This document shows positions 18,425-27,489 of a stretch of 64,000 nucleotides of DNA, piece after piece. Origin of the DNA: Thalassotalea agarivorans. Lineage in GTDB: Bacteria; Pseudomonadota; Gammaproteobacteria; Enterobacterales; Alteromonadaceae. The DNA lies in NCBI RefSeq assembly GCF_030295955.1, contig NZ_AP027363.1:3263046-3327045 (forward strand), written 5' to 3'. Made by a program: the position numbers and the translations under genes. The notes beneath the pieces were generated by a model, which worked only from the letters and a program-made list of their open reading frames with translations, was not told the origin of the DNA and searched no databases. Positions within the stretch are counted from its first letter, which is position 1; each line of letters opens with the position of its first letter.

Positions 18425-19042
18425 TTAAATCATTTTCTTTAAAACGTTAGTCAGCTTTTCACTGTCTTGTGCTTCTATTCTATTGGCTCTGATCGCTGCT
18501 TCTACAGCAGCTCGGGCATATATATCGCCTCTGTCTTCAACATCAGAGGTTGGCTTTTTTACGTAAACAGATAACGCGTCAATAATAGTTTTTGCATCTA
18601 ATACGATGCGAGCTTCTTCAGGTAGTGGCAGGGAGTACATGTTAACCAATGCAGTAGAAGAGTAGGTTGTTGTAGTAGTCACAATAACTGTTGCTGGCTT
18701 TAATAGTTGTGCTACATAGTCTTGTTGTTGCGGTAACATATCAAAGGTTACAGGGTGTAAACCTTCGCTATTCTCTAAGTATGCATATTTCGTCGTAGAA
18801 TTAAGCTCAAAAAATTCGTAGCCGTTGGCTAACGTTAATTCCGCACAACGATAAATCCACATATTCCACACTTGCTGACTTGAGGTGTTGCCGTTGCCGT
18901 AAAACGATACAATGTATGAATTGTCGTCGATTTTCTCTTCCGCGTAGCCGCCAGTAAAATTACGTTTATGGTATTGCGTTGTACATGCACTAACCAAGAA
19001 AAGTAGTACGAGCGCAACGAATGGCATTCTTCTAATTGACAT
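18425..19042 (-). CDS. CC0125/CC1285-type lipoprotein
   Basis: This 205-residue lipoprotein has the lipobox LVSAC (Cys20). Its N-terminal part, with FTGGYAEEKIDDNSYIVSF and CAELTLANGYEFFEL, matches the CC0125/CC1285 family of small envelope lipoproteins of unknown function. The C-terminal part is a helical region (ARAAVEAAIRANRI). It is the first gene of a two-gene lipoprotein unit. Confidence 0.85.
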   Translation of the reverse strand: MSIRRMPFVALVLLFLVSACTTQYHKRNFTGGYAEEKIDDNSYIVSFYGNGNTSSQQVWNMWIYRCAELTLANGYEFFELNSTTKYAYLENSEGLHPVTFDMLPQQQDYVAQLLKPATVIVTTTTTYSSTALVNMYSLPLPEEARIVLDAKTIIDALSVYVKKPTSDVEDRGDIYARAAVEAAIRANRIEAQDSEKLTNVLKKMI

Positions 19043-19148
19043 GATTTTTTTCGCCTAAGCTTATAATTATTTTGGAAAAATAATAAGCATGTACGAAACA
19101 ATGTCAACTACTACCTTGGATGAATTGCACCCATTCAAGTAGCAAATA

Positions 19149-20357
19149 CTAACCAATAAGCGTTGAAATTTTATACAAAGCCAGCCCTGTCACCGTCGCC
19201 ACCATGATCACAGCAATAAAGTTATTTTTACTACTATTTACATATTGCCCTAGCACACTGCGTTTGTTCATCACCACGAGTAAAAACAGCGCAATAATGG
19301 GTAGCAATAGAGCGTTCATGGCTTGTGCAAATAAGATCGCGGTGAGTGGTTTTGAGCCGACAAAAGCAAAGAATGTCCCAACAACCAGGACGATTAACCA
19401 TACGCTTCTAAACAGAGGGTGTTGGAAGTCGAGTGGCTTTCCAAGTGCGCCACACACAGCAAAACTAGCCGCTAAAGGCGCAGCTATAGCGCTTGTCATG
19501 CCAGCCGAGAACAAACCAACGGCAAAGACTTCATCGGCATATTCCCCTAACATAGGCACAAGCTGCTGCGATATGTTCTGCATAACTAAGGTAGTTTCAC
19601 CTTGAAAAAAGCCAACTGCTGCAGTTGCCACAATAGCCATGGTGATTAAACCACCTAAAAATATCGCGCCCGCTGTATCTATACGCGATTCATTAATTGC
19701 CGTTTCAATGTCACTTTGATTACGCCACTTCTCGCGCGCAGCACTTGCATGTAAAAACAGGTTATATGGCACGACGGTTGTACCAATTAATGCGATGGCG
19801 GAAAGCAGGGCACCATCAGGTATGGTCGGCCTAAAAATTCCTTTGGCGATACCGCCAAGATCTGGCGCTACGGCAATACAGGTGGCTATAAATACCAAAG
19901 ACATCAGCATTACAAAGCCAACGAGCACGCGTTCAAGCGCCTTATATTTACCAAACCAAAGCAAAAGCGCGGCACTTGAACCGATAATTAGCGTCCACCA
20001 CTGACTATCAAGGGAGGTGACTGAAGCAAGCGACCAAGCAGCCCCAGTGATGTTTCCTGCTTCATAGGCGGCATTACCAATACCAATGGCTGAAATCACC
20101 AAAAAGGCGACAAGATATTGGATAATTTTGTGATTAAACGCCTGCGTTAGCGTGTGTGCCAAACTTTGCTTAGTAACAAGTGACAAACGCGCTGCCATTT
20201 CCTGCAAAGTAAAGGTAAGTATCAATGAAAAAAACACTGCCCAAAGCAGAGCATAGCCATAATTTGCACCAGCGACACTTGCGGTGGTAATGGTTCCTGG
20301 CCCGATGAAGGCTGCTGTGACTAACAGACCCGGACCAAATTTTTTCCAAAATGACAT
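19149..20357 (-). CDS. Nramp-family transporter with divergent metal-binding motifs
   Basis: This 402-residue membrane protein with about 11 helices starts FGPGLLVTAAFIGPGTITTA, which aligns with the first helix of Nramp/MntH transporters. The metal-binding DPGN motif of helix 1 reads GPGT, and the helix-6 MPHN motif reads VPYN (TTVVPYNLFLHAS). Asp, Asn and Met are the transition-metal ligands in characterised Nramps, so the substrate may differ or the mechanism may be altered. It lies 40 bases downstream of glmU and may be read from the same transcript. Confidence 0.88.
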   Translation of the reverse strand: MSFWKKFGPGLLVTAAFIGPGTITTASVAGANYGYALLWAVFFSLILTFTLQEMAARLSLVTKQSLAHTLTQAFNHKIIQYLVAFLVISAIGIGNAAYEAGNITGAAWSLASVTSLDSQWWTLIIGSSAALLLWFGKYKALERVLVGFVMLMSLVFIATCIAVAPDLGGIAKGIFRPTIPDGALLSAIALIGTTVVPYNLFLHASAAREKWRNQSDIETAINESRIDTAGAIFLGGLITMAIVATAAVGFFQGETTLVMQNISQQLVPMLGEYADEVFAVGLFSAGMTSAIAAPLAASFAVCGALGKPLDFQHPLFRSVWLIVLVVGTFFAFVGSKPLTAILFAQAMNALLLPIIALFLLVVMNKRSVLGQYVNSSKNNFIAVIMVATVTGLALYKISTLIG

Positions 20358-20397
20358 TGCCTTACCTCGTTATTATTGTTGGCAATTGAACGCCTAG

Positions 20398-21756
20398 TTA
20401 TTTTTTTGTAGGTCTTGCCCAACCTGAAATATTGCGCTGTTTTGCACGTGCAATGGCTAATTCATCGGTGTCTACAGCCTTTGTGATCACAGAACCTGCA
20501 CCGGTAGTAGCACCTTCGCCAACAGATACTGGCGCTACAAGCGAGGTGTTTGAGCCAATAAAGGCATTGTCGCCGATTTCAGTTTTGGATTTGTTTACGC
20601 CGTCGTAATTACAGGTAATGGTACCTGCACCAATATTAGCGCCAGCACCAATTTGAGCATCGCCAAGATAAGTCAGGTGTCCTGCCTTACTGCCTTCACC
20701 AAGCGTTGACTTCTTCATCTCAACAAAGTTACCAACATGAGCGTCTTTTTTGAGTTCAGAGCCTGGGCGGATGCGAGCAAAAGGACCAGCGGAAGCGTCT
20801 TCACCAATAATCGCATCTTCAACAATGGAGTTAGGTTTAATCTCGGCGTTTTTACCGATAGTACAATTCTTTAAAATGCAGTTGGCACCAATTTTTGCGC
20901 CATCTGCGAGTGTGACATCACCTTCAAAAATACAATTAACGTCAATAATGACTTCTTGCCCCACTGACACTGTGCCTCGAATATCAATGCGCGCTGGGTC
21001 CATTAAACTTGCGCCATCTATCATCAGTTGCTCAGCTAAGCGTGCTTGATAGGCGCGTTCTAATGTTGCCAGTTGCACACGATTATTGGCACCTTCCACT
21101 TCAATCGCCGTTTTAGGGTGCGCAGTTGCAATAATTTTGCCTTCTGCGTGACAAGCAGCAATAACATCCGTGAGGTAGTATTCGCCTTGCGCATTATTAT
21201 TGGATAAGTTGCTTAACCAACGTTTTAAATCGCCGCCATTTGCTAGCAAAATACCTGAATTCGCTTCGTTAACAGCTAACTGCTCTGGCGTTGCATCTTT
21301 TTGCTCTACAATGCCTACCACAGTGTTGTTGTCTCGAATGATACGACCATAGCCTGTTGGGTCATCAAGGAATACGGTTAATAATGCCATACCATTGTCA
21401 GGCTTAGCATCAACCAAAGATTGCAATGTGCTTGCTTGCGTTAACGGTACATCGCCATAAAGCACTAAAACATCTTCATCGTCTTTAATATGGGGAGACG
21501 CCATATCAACGGCGTGGCCTGTGCCCAATTGCTCTTTTTGTTCAACAAAGGTTAAATCATCGCCTTGCACTTTGCTTTGCAACAAGTCACCACCAAAGCC
21601 GTAAACAAGATAAATATTATCTGCACCTAGCTCTCTCGCGCTATCGATAACGTGCTGAACCATTGGTTTTTGTGCAACAGGATGTAAAACTTTGGGAAGT
21701 GAAGAGCGCATACGAGTACCTTTACCCGCAGCTAAGATAACGACAGAAAGAGCCAT
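20398..21756 (-). CDS. glmU: Bifunctional UDP-N-acetylglucosamine pyrophosphorylase / glucosamine-1-phosphate N-acetyltransferase
   Basis: GlmU acetylates glucosamine 1-phosphate and couples the product to UTP, giving UDP-GlcNAc. The 452-residue protein has an N-terminal nucleotidyltransferase domain ([16 protein letters not shown], residues 7-22, and VLYGDVPL). The C-terminal left-handed beta-helix runs from about 250 to 452, with hexapeptide repeats and the acetyltransferase block [18 protein letters not shown]. Together with glmS 5 kb away it covers most of the UDP-GlcNAc route; glmM is not in the window. Confidence 0.98.
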   Translation of the reverse strand: MALSVVILAAGKGTRMRSSLPKVLHPVAQKPMVQHVIDSARELGADNIYLVYGFGGDLLQSKVQGDDLTFVEQKEQLGTGHAVDMASPHIKDDEDVLVLYGDVPLTQASTLQSLVDAKPDNGMALLTVFLDDPTGYGRIIRDNNTVVGIVEQKDATPEQLAVNEANSGILLANGGDLKRWLSNLSNNNAQGEYYLTDVIAACHAEGKIIATAHPKTAIEVEGANNRVQLATLERAYQARLAEQLMIDGASLMDPARIDIRGTVSVGQEVIIDVNCIFEGDVTLADGAKIGANCILKNCTIGKNAEIKPNSIVEDAIIGEDASAGPFARIRPGSELKKDAHVGNFVEMKKSTLGEGSKAGHLTYLGDAQIGAGANIGAGTITCNYDGVNKSKTEIGDNAFIGSNTSLVAPVSVGEGATTGAGSVITKAVDTDELAIARAKQRNISGWARPTKK

Positions 21757-21933
21757 ATAAATTCCATTGATAAGCTTTAATTAACCACATTTTATAGTTC
21801 TAACTGTATTTAAACCAGTAAAAACTAACCGTTAGAGCGTACAAAGCGCTACACAATGATACTAGGTGATATAGCAGAGGTTATGTTTTGATAGTGGCAT
21901 AAACTAATAGTAATTAAGTTTATACTCTCTGGC

Positions 21934-21960
21934 ATATCACTCGTTGCTTACGAGTGATAT
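21934..21960. repeat. Perfect 11-bp inverted repeat
   Basis: ATATCACTCGT and ACGAGTGATAT are perfect inverted arms around TGCTT. It lies four bases from the terminator of the SPFH gene. On the minus strand it would form a second hairpin after that terminator. Its role is unknown; it could back up termination or protect the RNA. Confidence 0.6.
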
Positions 21961-21964
21961 AAAA

Positions 21965-21990
21965 AACCCCAGCTTATGCTGGGGTTTTCT
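21965..21990 (-). terminator. Terminator of the SPFH-protein gene
   Basis: AACCCCAGC and GCTGGGGTT pair around TTAT, with a T-run on the minus-strand side. It begins just after the stop codon of the SPFH gene. Confidence 0.88.
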
Positions 21991-21993
21991 TTT

Positions 21994-23403
21994 TTAGTTG
22001 CCTTTCTTCACTTCTCTATCGTAGGCAAGACGTTTCGCAGCATCTAACGTCAGCATTTGCATGAAAGCTTTAGTTTCGCCATCTCCACCAACCGGCGTAT
22101 CACCGTTACTACCAAAAACATTCATTGGTACTTGGCGCTTAGCGTAAGCAGCAGCCCACAACTTTTGAATCTCGACTTCAGCTTCTAGCTTTTGAGCTAG
22201 TGCATTATCGGCCTGAAGAATAACTTTTTTCTGATAGGCTTCTGCATCGGCTAGCGTACGCTTGGTTTCGGCCTCAATCTTCGCTTTTTCATATTGAATT
22301 TGAGCTGTCTCTTTTTCTATCATCGCTTGCTCTTTCAACTTTTCAGCCGACGTTATTGCCAATTGCTTTTCCGTTTCAGCTTCTGTAGTTCTTTGGATTT
22401 GCTCTACTTTAGCTTGAGCTTGGCGCTCAGCAACTTCACGCTCACCCCTGGCGATTGCCAACAAGCGTTGCTCTTCTTCCTGAATTTTTTGCTCTCGAGC
22501 AATCGCGCGATCCGCACTCGCTTTTTGCTTTAATTGCATACGCTCAACAAACTTTTTGTTTGGTCGCATGTCGGTCACACGTGCATCAACTATAGTGATA
22601 CCAAACACACCAAACTTTTGATTCTTTCGTCTAAAGTTGCCACTTTCGTCACGCTCTTTTCTTACTTCAAAGCTCACTTTGGTTTCATCACCATAACTTA
22701 GCTGATCTTCACCCAAAGCGGCATTGGCTGTCGACTTTCCGCGACGCGATGTCGTTGTAGTTACCTCTACTCGTTTAACGATGTAGATACCATCGCTCAT
22801 CTGATTTTCAAACGAACTATTAAACTCTGTACGGCCACCCGAATAGTATTCTTCTGCACTCATTAAACTTGCCGTTGCTTGTAATGTTTCTTTAAAAGCA
22901 GGAATTAATGCGGTACGTAACAAGTTCTCTGGCGAACGATATTCATGTGCTAACTTTAAAAATTGCTCTTCATCTGAAGGAATTGAAAAACGAGCGGTTG
23001 CTTCTGCGTCTGCATCAACTTGATCGAGGAACATAATATTAAGTGGTGGTAGTGCCGCACTTGAACCGCCAGTTTCTTTTTCTGCCTGCACACGATCTGA
23101 CATACCGTTCGCGGCTTGCACCGTCATCGCGCGTTTCCAGGCGTTGTAGCGCCCAAAAGGATAAAACTTATATCCAGGGTCTGAAACCACTTCTTCATTA
23201 CCCAGCACTGTACGCACGTGGTAGATGTAACCTGGTTCTGCGTAGAAAAAACTATTACTAAATATACCTACCAAAAAGGCTAATACAGTTACACCGCCAG
23301 CAGGTTTTTCTAATGGCGTGAGTTTGTCACTTGTGACGAATTTTAATTTTATTGCAATGAATACAACGAATGTGACGAATGCCACAAGAAATGCTGATGT
23401 CAT
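21994..23403 (-). CDS. SPFH / band-7 domain membrane protein
   Basis: This 469-residue protein has two N-terminal hydrophobic segments (about residues 3-22 and 38-53) followed by an SPFH/prohibitin-like domain. A long Glu/Gln/Lys/Ala-rich coiled coil (about 290-420, with REQKIQEEEQRLLAIARGE and EIQKLWAAAYAKR) completes it. SPFH proteins form membrane-associated oligomeric scaffolds. The gene stands alone between its own terminator and a short unrelated gene. Confidence 0.88.
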   Translation of the reverse strand: MTSAFLVAFVTFVVFIAIKLKFVTSDKLTPLEKPAGGVTVLAFLVGIFSNSFFYAEPGYIYHVRTVLGNEEVVSDPGYKFYPFGRYNAWKRAMTVQAANGMSDRVQAEKETGGSSAALPPLNIMFLDQVDADAEATARFSIPSDEEQFLKLAHEYRSPENLLRTALIPAFKETLQATASLMSAEEYYSGGRTEFNSSFENQMSDGIYIVKRVEVTTTTSRRGKSTANAALGEDQLSYGDETKVSFEVRKERDESGNFRRKNQKFGVFGITIVDARVTDMRPNKKFVERMQLKQKASADRAIAREQKIQEEEQRLLAIARGEREVAERQAQAKVEQIQRTTEAETEKQLAITSAEKLKEQAMIEKETAQIQYEKAKIEAETKRTLADAEAYQKKVILQADNALAQKLEAEVEIQKLWAAAYAKRQVPMNVFGSNGDTPVGGDGETKAFMQMLTLDAAKRLAYDREVKKGN

Positions 23404-23560
23404 AACTATTACTTCCTATGTTCCTTGTTAAATCTAGGCTAGTCTGCGTTATGTCGATCGGTGAGTCAAGCAGGTAAATAAAACTAAAAATGTATTGTTA
23501 TACGATGTGCTTTAGGTATCCTTACCACAGCTATTTGAAGTCGCTAACTTATTAATAAGA

Positions 23561-23899
23561 ATGAAAGAATTCCAATACGTTTCAATATTTTTTGCATCTA
23601 TATTTTTAATCTCTATGCTAATAACGGCTTACTTATGGGTTGTCTTTTTTGCCCAAGTCAAAAAGGTCGATATCGATTTGTATGAAAACATTAGGTTTAG
23701 CTATTGGAAGCTTTTTGAGCGAGGTTATTACAATTTCGTTTTTAAAAAAGGTTATCTGCAGTATCAAGATGCGCAGGTTAAACGCTACGCACATGCACTT
23801 TACAATGTTAGTTATATCGGACAATGGGGGTTCAATTTAGGAATGCTCACGGTGCTCGAGGTCGTACTTTTAAGACAATTAAATTTTCCTATTAGTTAG
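23561..23899 (+). CDS. Small membrane protein, unknown function
   Basis: This 112-residue protein has an N-terminal transmembrane segment (about residues 9-30), a Tyr/Phe/Lys-rich middle part and a second possible helix near 88-106. I do not recognise a family. The start lacks a strong ribosome binding site, and a dispersed repeat follows directly after the stop. Confidence 0.6.
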   Translation: MKEFQYVSIFFASIFLISMLITAYLWVVFFAQVKKVDIDLYENIRFSYWKLFERGYYNFVFKKGYLQYQDAQVKRYAHALYNVSYIGQWGFNLGMLTVLEVVLLRQLNFPIS

Positions 23900-23900
23900 G

Positions 23901-24040
23901 AGGTCCCGTATCACAGGTTTTTAGTTCCAGAAAAAACCTAAATACCTACATCCTTGTAGGCATGTACGGGATGACGATGTTTTACTCGCCCCATGCTCCT
24001 TTAGCGTAGCGACCCTGTACCGAGCAGCTACGCTGCGTGT
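23901..24040. repeat. Dispersed intergenic repeat, copy A
   Basis: The element begins GTCCCGTATC and contains CGGGATGACGA (23967-23977). The following block, GTTTTACTCGCCCC and then GCTCCTTTAGCGTAGCGA, recurs with few differences at 43740-43785. It fills the gap between the small membrane protein gene and btuB. Confidence 0.6.
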
Positions 24041-24048
24041 CCCAATTC

Positions 24049-25884
24049 TTACAACTTAAACACTACACCCAAATAAGCCGCGCGGCCTTGAGTGTTGTAG
24101 TTATTTACCGTTTGGTACTCTTCATCTGTCGCGTTGGTTATACGGGCTTCCAACTCTACATAGTCACCCACAGGATAACGCGCACTTAGGTTAAGCAAAG
24201 AATAAGCGTCTAGCTTGATATCGATAGGGGCAAAATTCTCATCAAAGCCACTGTCATAGCGCTTACCGACATATTGATATTCCATGTATAAACCTAGCTC
24301 GCCTATATCAATGCCAAACAGGTAGTTAAATTGATAGTCTGCGCGACGCAATAAATCTTTATCCGTTTGTGCATCTACAGCACTGCCGTAGGTTGCATTA
24401 AAGGTATGGCTACCGAAATTGCCGTTGTACTGTGCAACAAATTCAGCACCTTTAAGTTCTGCTTCAGCGACGTTTTGCGGTTGGTAGAAAAAGTTTTCAT
24501 CAGGTTGCCACTGAATTAAATTTTCTACGTCCGTAGTATACACACTTAGATTAAGATCAAACTTTCCAAGTTGTGAAGTTAGCAAGATTTCATACGACGA
24601 AGATGTTTCAGAAACAAGATCTGGGTTACCTGATGAATAAGGTGACGCTGGGTAGTATAAATCGTTAAAAGTCGGCGCTTTAAAGCCCGTTCCATGATTG
24701 AAACTTATGCGAGTACTTTCACCAAAATTAATGCCAACACCCGCATTGTAGGTTACTTCAGAATCAATACCTTCAACGTCGTCATAACGCGCCGCCGCTT
24801 CAAAGGCAAACAAGTCACCGTTGTAAATACCATGCCCAAACACGCCAATAACATTGCGACTATCAGTGGCATAATCCGTTGTACCAGCAAGCTCTTCTAT
24901 ATAAAAGTCACCACCTACATTGTATTGAAATGCCGACGTAGGTCGCGCATTAAACAGCGCTGATACTTGATTTCGCGTAGTTTCAAATAAGGTGTCAGCG
25001 CCACTACCATATTGTGTACTGCTGTTTTGGCTTTGTGCGATTGAGACGCGTGTGGTAGTGCTTTGGGTATCAAAGTTCGCACCTAAAGAATATACGTGGT
25101 TGTCTATTTCTGTTTGGTTGTTGCCACCAAAAGCGTTGTCATATTCATTGTCGCCTTTATCAAGTTGCGCTAACCAATCTAACGAGAAGGCAGCACTAAG
25201 CTGTTGCTTACCATTAAAAGCAAAAGACGTGTACTCGTAACCGTCTTTGTCAGGTTCTGCTGTAGCTAGAGAATCAAAGCCGTCTGCCTGCTCATGATTA
25301 ACAGTAAGGTTACTTTGTCCGTCACCATGCTTCAAACCAAGGCCCGCTTTGTATTGTTTGTAGCCCTCGCTACCAAAAGTTGCGCCAGCAAACGCTGAAT
25401 TTTCTTCAAGCTTACGCGTGAAAATTTGAACAACGCCACCAATGGCATCTGATCCCCAAAGGGCAGCACGTGGGCCACGTACGATTTCAATGCGATCAAT
25501 AATTTCAGGTGCAATCGCGTTCACATCTGTTGTACCTAAGCTAGCTGAACTAATGCGGACACCATCTAGCAAGTAAAGCGTTTGGTTTGAGTTAGCGCCG
25601 CGTAAAAATACCGACGCACTTTGCCCGCGTCCACCATTGCTGGCTACGTCGACGCCAGGTAATGACGTAAGCAGATCAACAAAAGACTTCGGCTGAATTC
25701 TTTCAATATCTTCGCGTGTAATAACGGTGACAGAACTTAGCTGTTGATCAAGCGCTAATTCGCTACGCGTGCCCGTTACTGTGATGACTTCTAAGTTTTC
25801 TTCAACTGTCTCTGCAGCTGATGCGTTAAACCCTGACAAAAGTGCCAATGTAATTGGCGATAAAGTACAAATTGTTTTTTTCAT
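24049..25884 (-). CDS. btuB: TonB-dependent vitamin B12 receptor
   Basis: BtuB imports cobalamin across the outer membrane using TonB energy. The 611-residue protein has a signal peptide (to about residue 23), a TonB-box region EVITVTGTR (32-40), and a plug domain with the blocks SLPGVDVASNGGRGQ, FLRGANSNQTLYLLDGVRI and RIEIVRGPRAALWGSDAIGG. A 22-strand barrel ends in a C-terminal aromatic/hydrophobic strand (AAYLGVVFKL). It lies downstream of btuF and directly after a cobalamin riboswitch, with AGGATGAG as ribosome binding site. Assignment to B12 rests on this context and the plug sequence. Confidence 0.96.
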   Translation of the reverse strand: MKKTICTLSPITLALLSGFNASAAETVEENLEVITVTGTRSELALDQQLSSVTVITREDIERIQPKSFVDLLTSLPGVDVASNGGRGQSASVFLRGANSNQTLYLLDGVRISSASLGTTDVNAIAPEIIDRIEIVRGPRAALWGSDAIGGVVQIFTRKLEENSAFAGATFGSEGYKQYKAGLGLKHGDGQSNLTVNHEQADGFDSLATAEPDKDGYEYTSFAFNGKQQLSAAFSLDWLAQLDKGDNEYDNAFGGNNQTEIDNHVYSLGANFDTQSTTTRVSIAQSQNSSTQYGSGADTLFETTRNQVSALFNARPTSAFQYNVGGDFYIEELAGTTDYATDSRNVIGVFGHGIYNGDLFAFEAAARYDDVEGIDSEVTYNAGVGINFGESTRISFNHGTGFKAPTFNDLYYPASPYSSGNPDLVSETSSSYEILLTSQLGKFDLNLSVYTTDVENLIQWQPDENFFYQPQNVAEAELKGAEFVAQYNGNFGSHTFNATYGSAVDAQTDKDLLRRADYQFNYLFGIDIGELGLYMEYQYVGKRYDSGFDENFAPIDIKLDAYSLLNLSARYPVGDYVELEARITNATDEEYQTVNNYNTQGRAAYLGVVFKL

Positions 25885-25929
25885 TATTTCTCATCCTGCA
25901 AAGCCCGCCGCAATGCATCAATTAAGTGT

Positions 25930-26025
25930 GTGTAAGTTATTAACAAGGTAATCGGGCTAAGCTATACAAGCATCACCGTTGCGGGGGCAGCGCCGAATTC
26001 TCATCGTCTTCCCCTTGCTAAAACT
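25930..26025 (-). ncRNA. Cobalamin riboswitch upstream of btuB
   Basis: On the minus strand this region reads GGGAAGACGATGAGAATTC, then GCTGCCCCCGCAACGGT (25975-25991) and AGCCCGATTACC with the B12 box near 25943-25958. These are the conserved core elements of the cobalamin (AdoCbl) riboswitch in the right order. It sits between btuF and btuB inside the cluster. It should reduce btuB expression when B12 is plentiful, probably by hiding the nearby ribosome binding site. Confidence 0.93.
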
Positions 26026-26038
26026 GAGTGTTTCATAT

Positions 26039-26887
26039 CTATTGATAAATTTTACGTGCGGCATCCATTTTCTCGCACATATCACTAATCCCGCTCAGCA
26101 TTCTAGGCGTAAACCTATGAACTAAGTCGGCATTGGTGATAATAAATTGCTTATGTTTAACTGCTGGAATATCGACCCAACCGTGCCAAAATTCAGACAC
26201 ATCTTTTGATGTTTCACCTGACATCGGCACCACAATAACCTGTGGTTTTTGTGCGATAACCGCTTCAATGCTCACCTGAGGATAAGGTGTTTTAGTTGCA
26301 TCAAATATTGTTTTACCGCCACAAATCTCTACTTGTTTTGAAAGCCAAGTGTCACTTCTTACAGTTGTTAATGGCGCATCCCAAAGTTGGTAGAATACCG
26401 ACAGTGTTTGTTTATTCTGGTAGTCTTGCTTCAACTGGTTTAATGCCGATTCAAATGCCCGCGCTTGCTTTTCGGCATTGACTTCATACCCTGTTAATTG
26501 CCCAAAAAGGCGTAGTTCTTTTGCGACGTTTTCAATCTTTGTTGGCGAACTAAAGGCAATGTCGATACCTAATGATTTAATTTTTTCGATGTCTTGCTGA
26601 TTGTTGCCACCTTGCCACGCGATCACTAAATCAGGCTTAAGTGCCAAGAGTTGTTCAAAATTAACCCCTTTGTAATCACCTATACGTGGAATGTCCTTTG
26701 CGCTTTCTGGGTAGTCGGCATGAGCCAAGGTGCCAACAATATTGTCTCCTGCGCCAATCTCATAAAGCATTTCAACAATGTGCGGGGCAAGCGCAACAAT
26801 GCGCTTAGCAGGCGCTTTTTCATCTGTTTGCGCAGCAAAACAGTTAAATGCAATTAGCCACGTTACGGCGAAAGAGAATAAACGCAT
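26039..26887 (-). CDS. btuF: Periplasmic B12-binding protein
   Basis: BtuF delivers cobalamin to the BtuCD transporter. The 282-residue protein has a signal peptide (about residues 1-18) and the class-III binding-protein blocks RIVALAPHIVEMLYEIGAG, IGDYKGVNFEQLLALKPDLV and a C-terminal ITNADLVHRFTPRML helix. Its start overlaps the cobO stop by one base (TAATG), so the two are translationally coupled. Confidence 0.95.
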   Translation of the reverse strand: MRLFSFAVTWLIAFNCFAAQTDEKAPAKRIVALAPHIVEMLYEIGAGDNIVGTLAHADYPESAKDIPRIGDYKGVNFEQLLALKPDLVIAWQGGNNQQDIEKIKSLGIDIAFSSPTKIENVAKELRLFGQLTGYEVNAEKQARAFESALNQLKQDYQNKQTLSVFYQLWDAPLTTVRSDTWLSKQVEICGGKTIFDATKTPYPQVSIEAVIAQKPQVIVVPMSGETSKDVSEFWHGWVDIPAVKHKQFIITNADLVHRFTPRMLSGISDMCEKMDAARKIYQ

Positions 26888-27489
26888 TAGTAGTCGAATC
26901 CTCGCTGTGCTTTTATGCCGGCATCAAAAGCATGTTTAACGTTTTTTACTTCGCTGACTGTATCGGCCAGTTCAATCAATAGTCGATGTGCACCTCGCCC
27001 TGTAACAATGACCGACTGCATGGCTGGGCGATTTTTTATCGCCTCAATAACCTCTTCAACGTCAATATAGTGGTAACTCACCATGTAAGTGATTTCATCA
27101 AGCAACACCAGATCAACGCTATCGTCCGCTAAATATTTCTTAGCCTCTTGCCACACTAATTTCGCAGCTAGTGTATCCGCTTCTCTGTCTTGTGTTTCCC
27201 AAGTAAAGCCCGTTTTCATCACCGCAAACTCAACATTGTGTTGCTCTAGCAAGTTCCTCTCACCGCAGTCCCAAGTGCCTTTGATAAACTGCACAACTTT
27301 TGCTTGCAAGCCATGACCGACAGCACGCGCTACCACACCAAAGCCGGAGGTTGATTTGCCTTTACCATTGCCAGTGATGACCTGAAAAATGCCTTGCTCT
27401 GTTTGTGCATTCGCAATTTTTTGATCGACTTTTTCTTTTAGCTTTTGTTGGCGAGCTTTATGTTGCTCGGTGTTTTTTCTTTCTGTCAT
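26887..27489 (-). CDS. cobO: Cob(I)yrinic acid a,c-diamide adenosyltransferase
   Basis: CobO (BtuR) transfers the adenosyl group from ATP to Co(I) corrinoids, forming coenzyme B12 precursors. The 200-residue length is typical. It has the P-loop [12 protein letters not shown] (residues 40-51), the block [15 protein letters not shown] and the conserved [15 protein letters not shown]. The C-terminus [11 protein letters not shown] is diagnostic of the family. Its start lies inside the end of cobQ (32-base overlap). Confidence 0.97.
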   Translation of the reverse strand: MTERKNTEQHKARQQKLKEKVDQKIANAQTEQGIFQVITGNGKGKSTSGFGVVARAVGHGLQAKVVQFIKGTWDCGERNLLEQHNVEFAVMKTGFTWETQDREADTLAAKLVWQEAKKYLADDSVDLVLLDEITYMVSYHYIDVEEVIEAIKNRPAMQSVIVTGRGAHRLLIELADTVSEVKNVKHAFDAGIKAQRGFDY

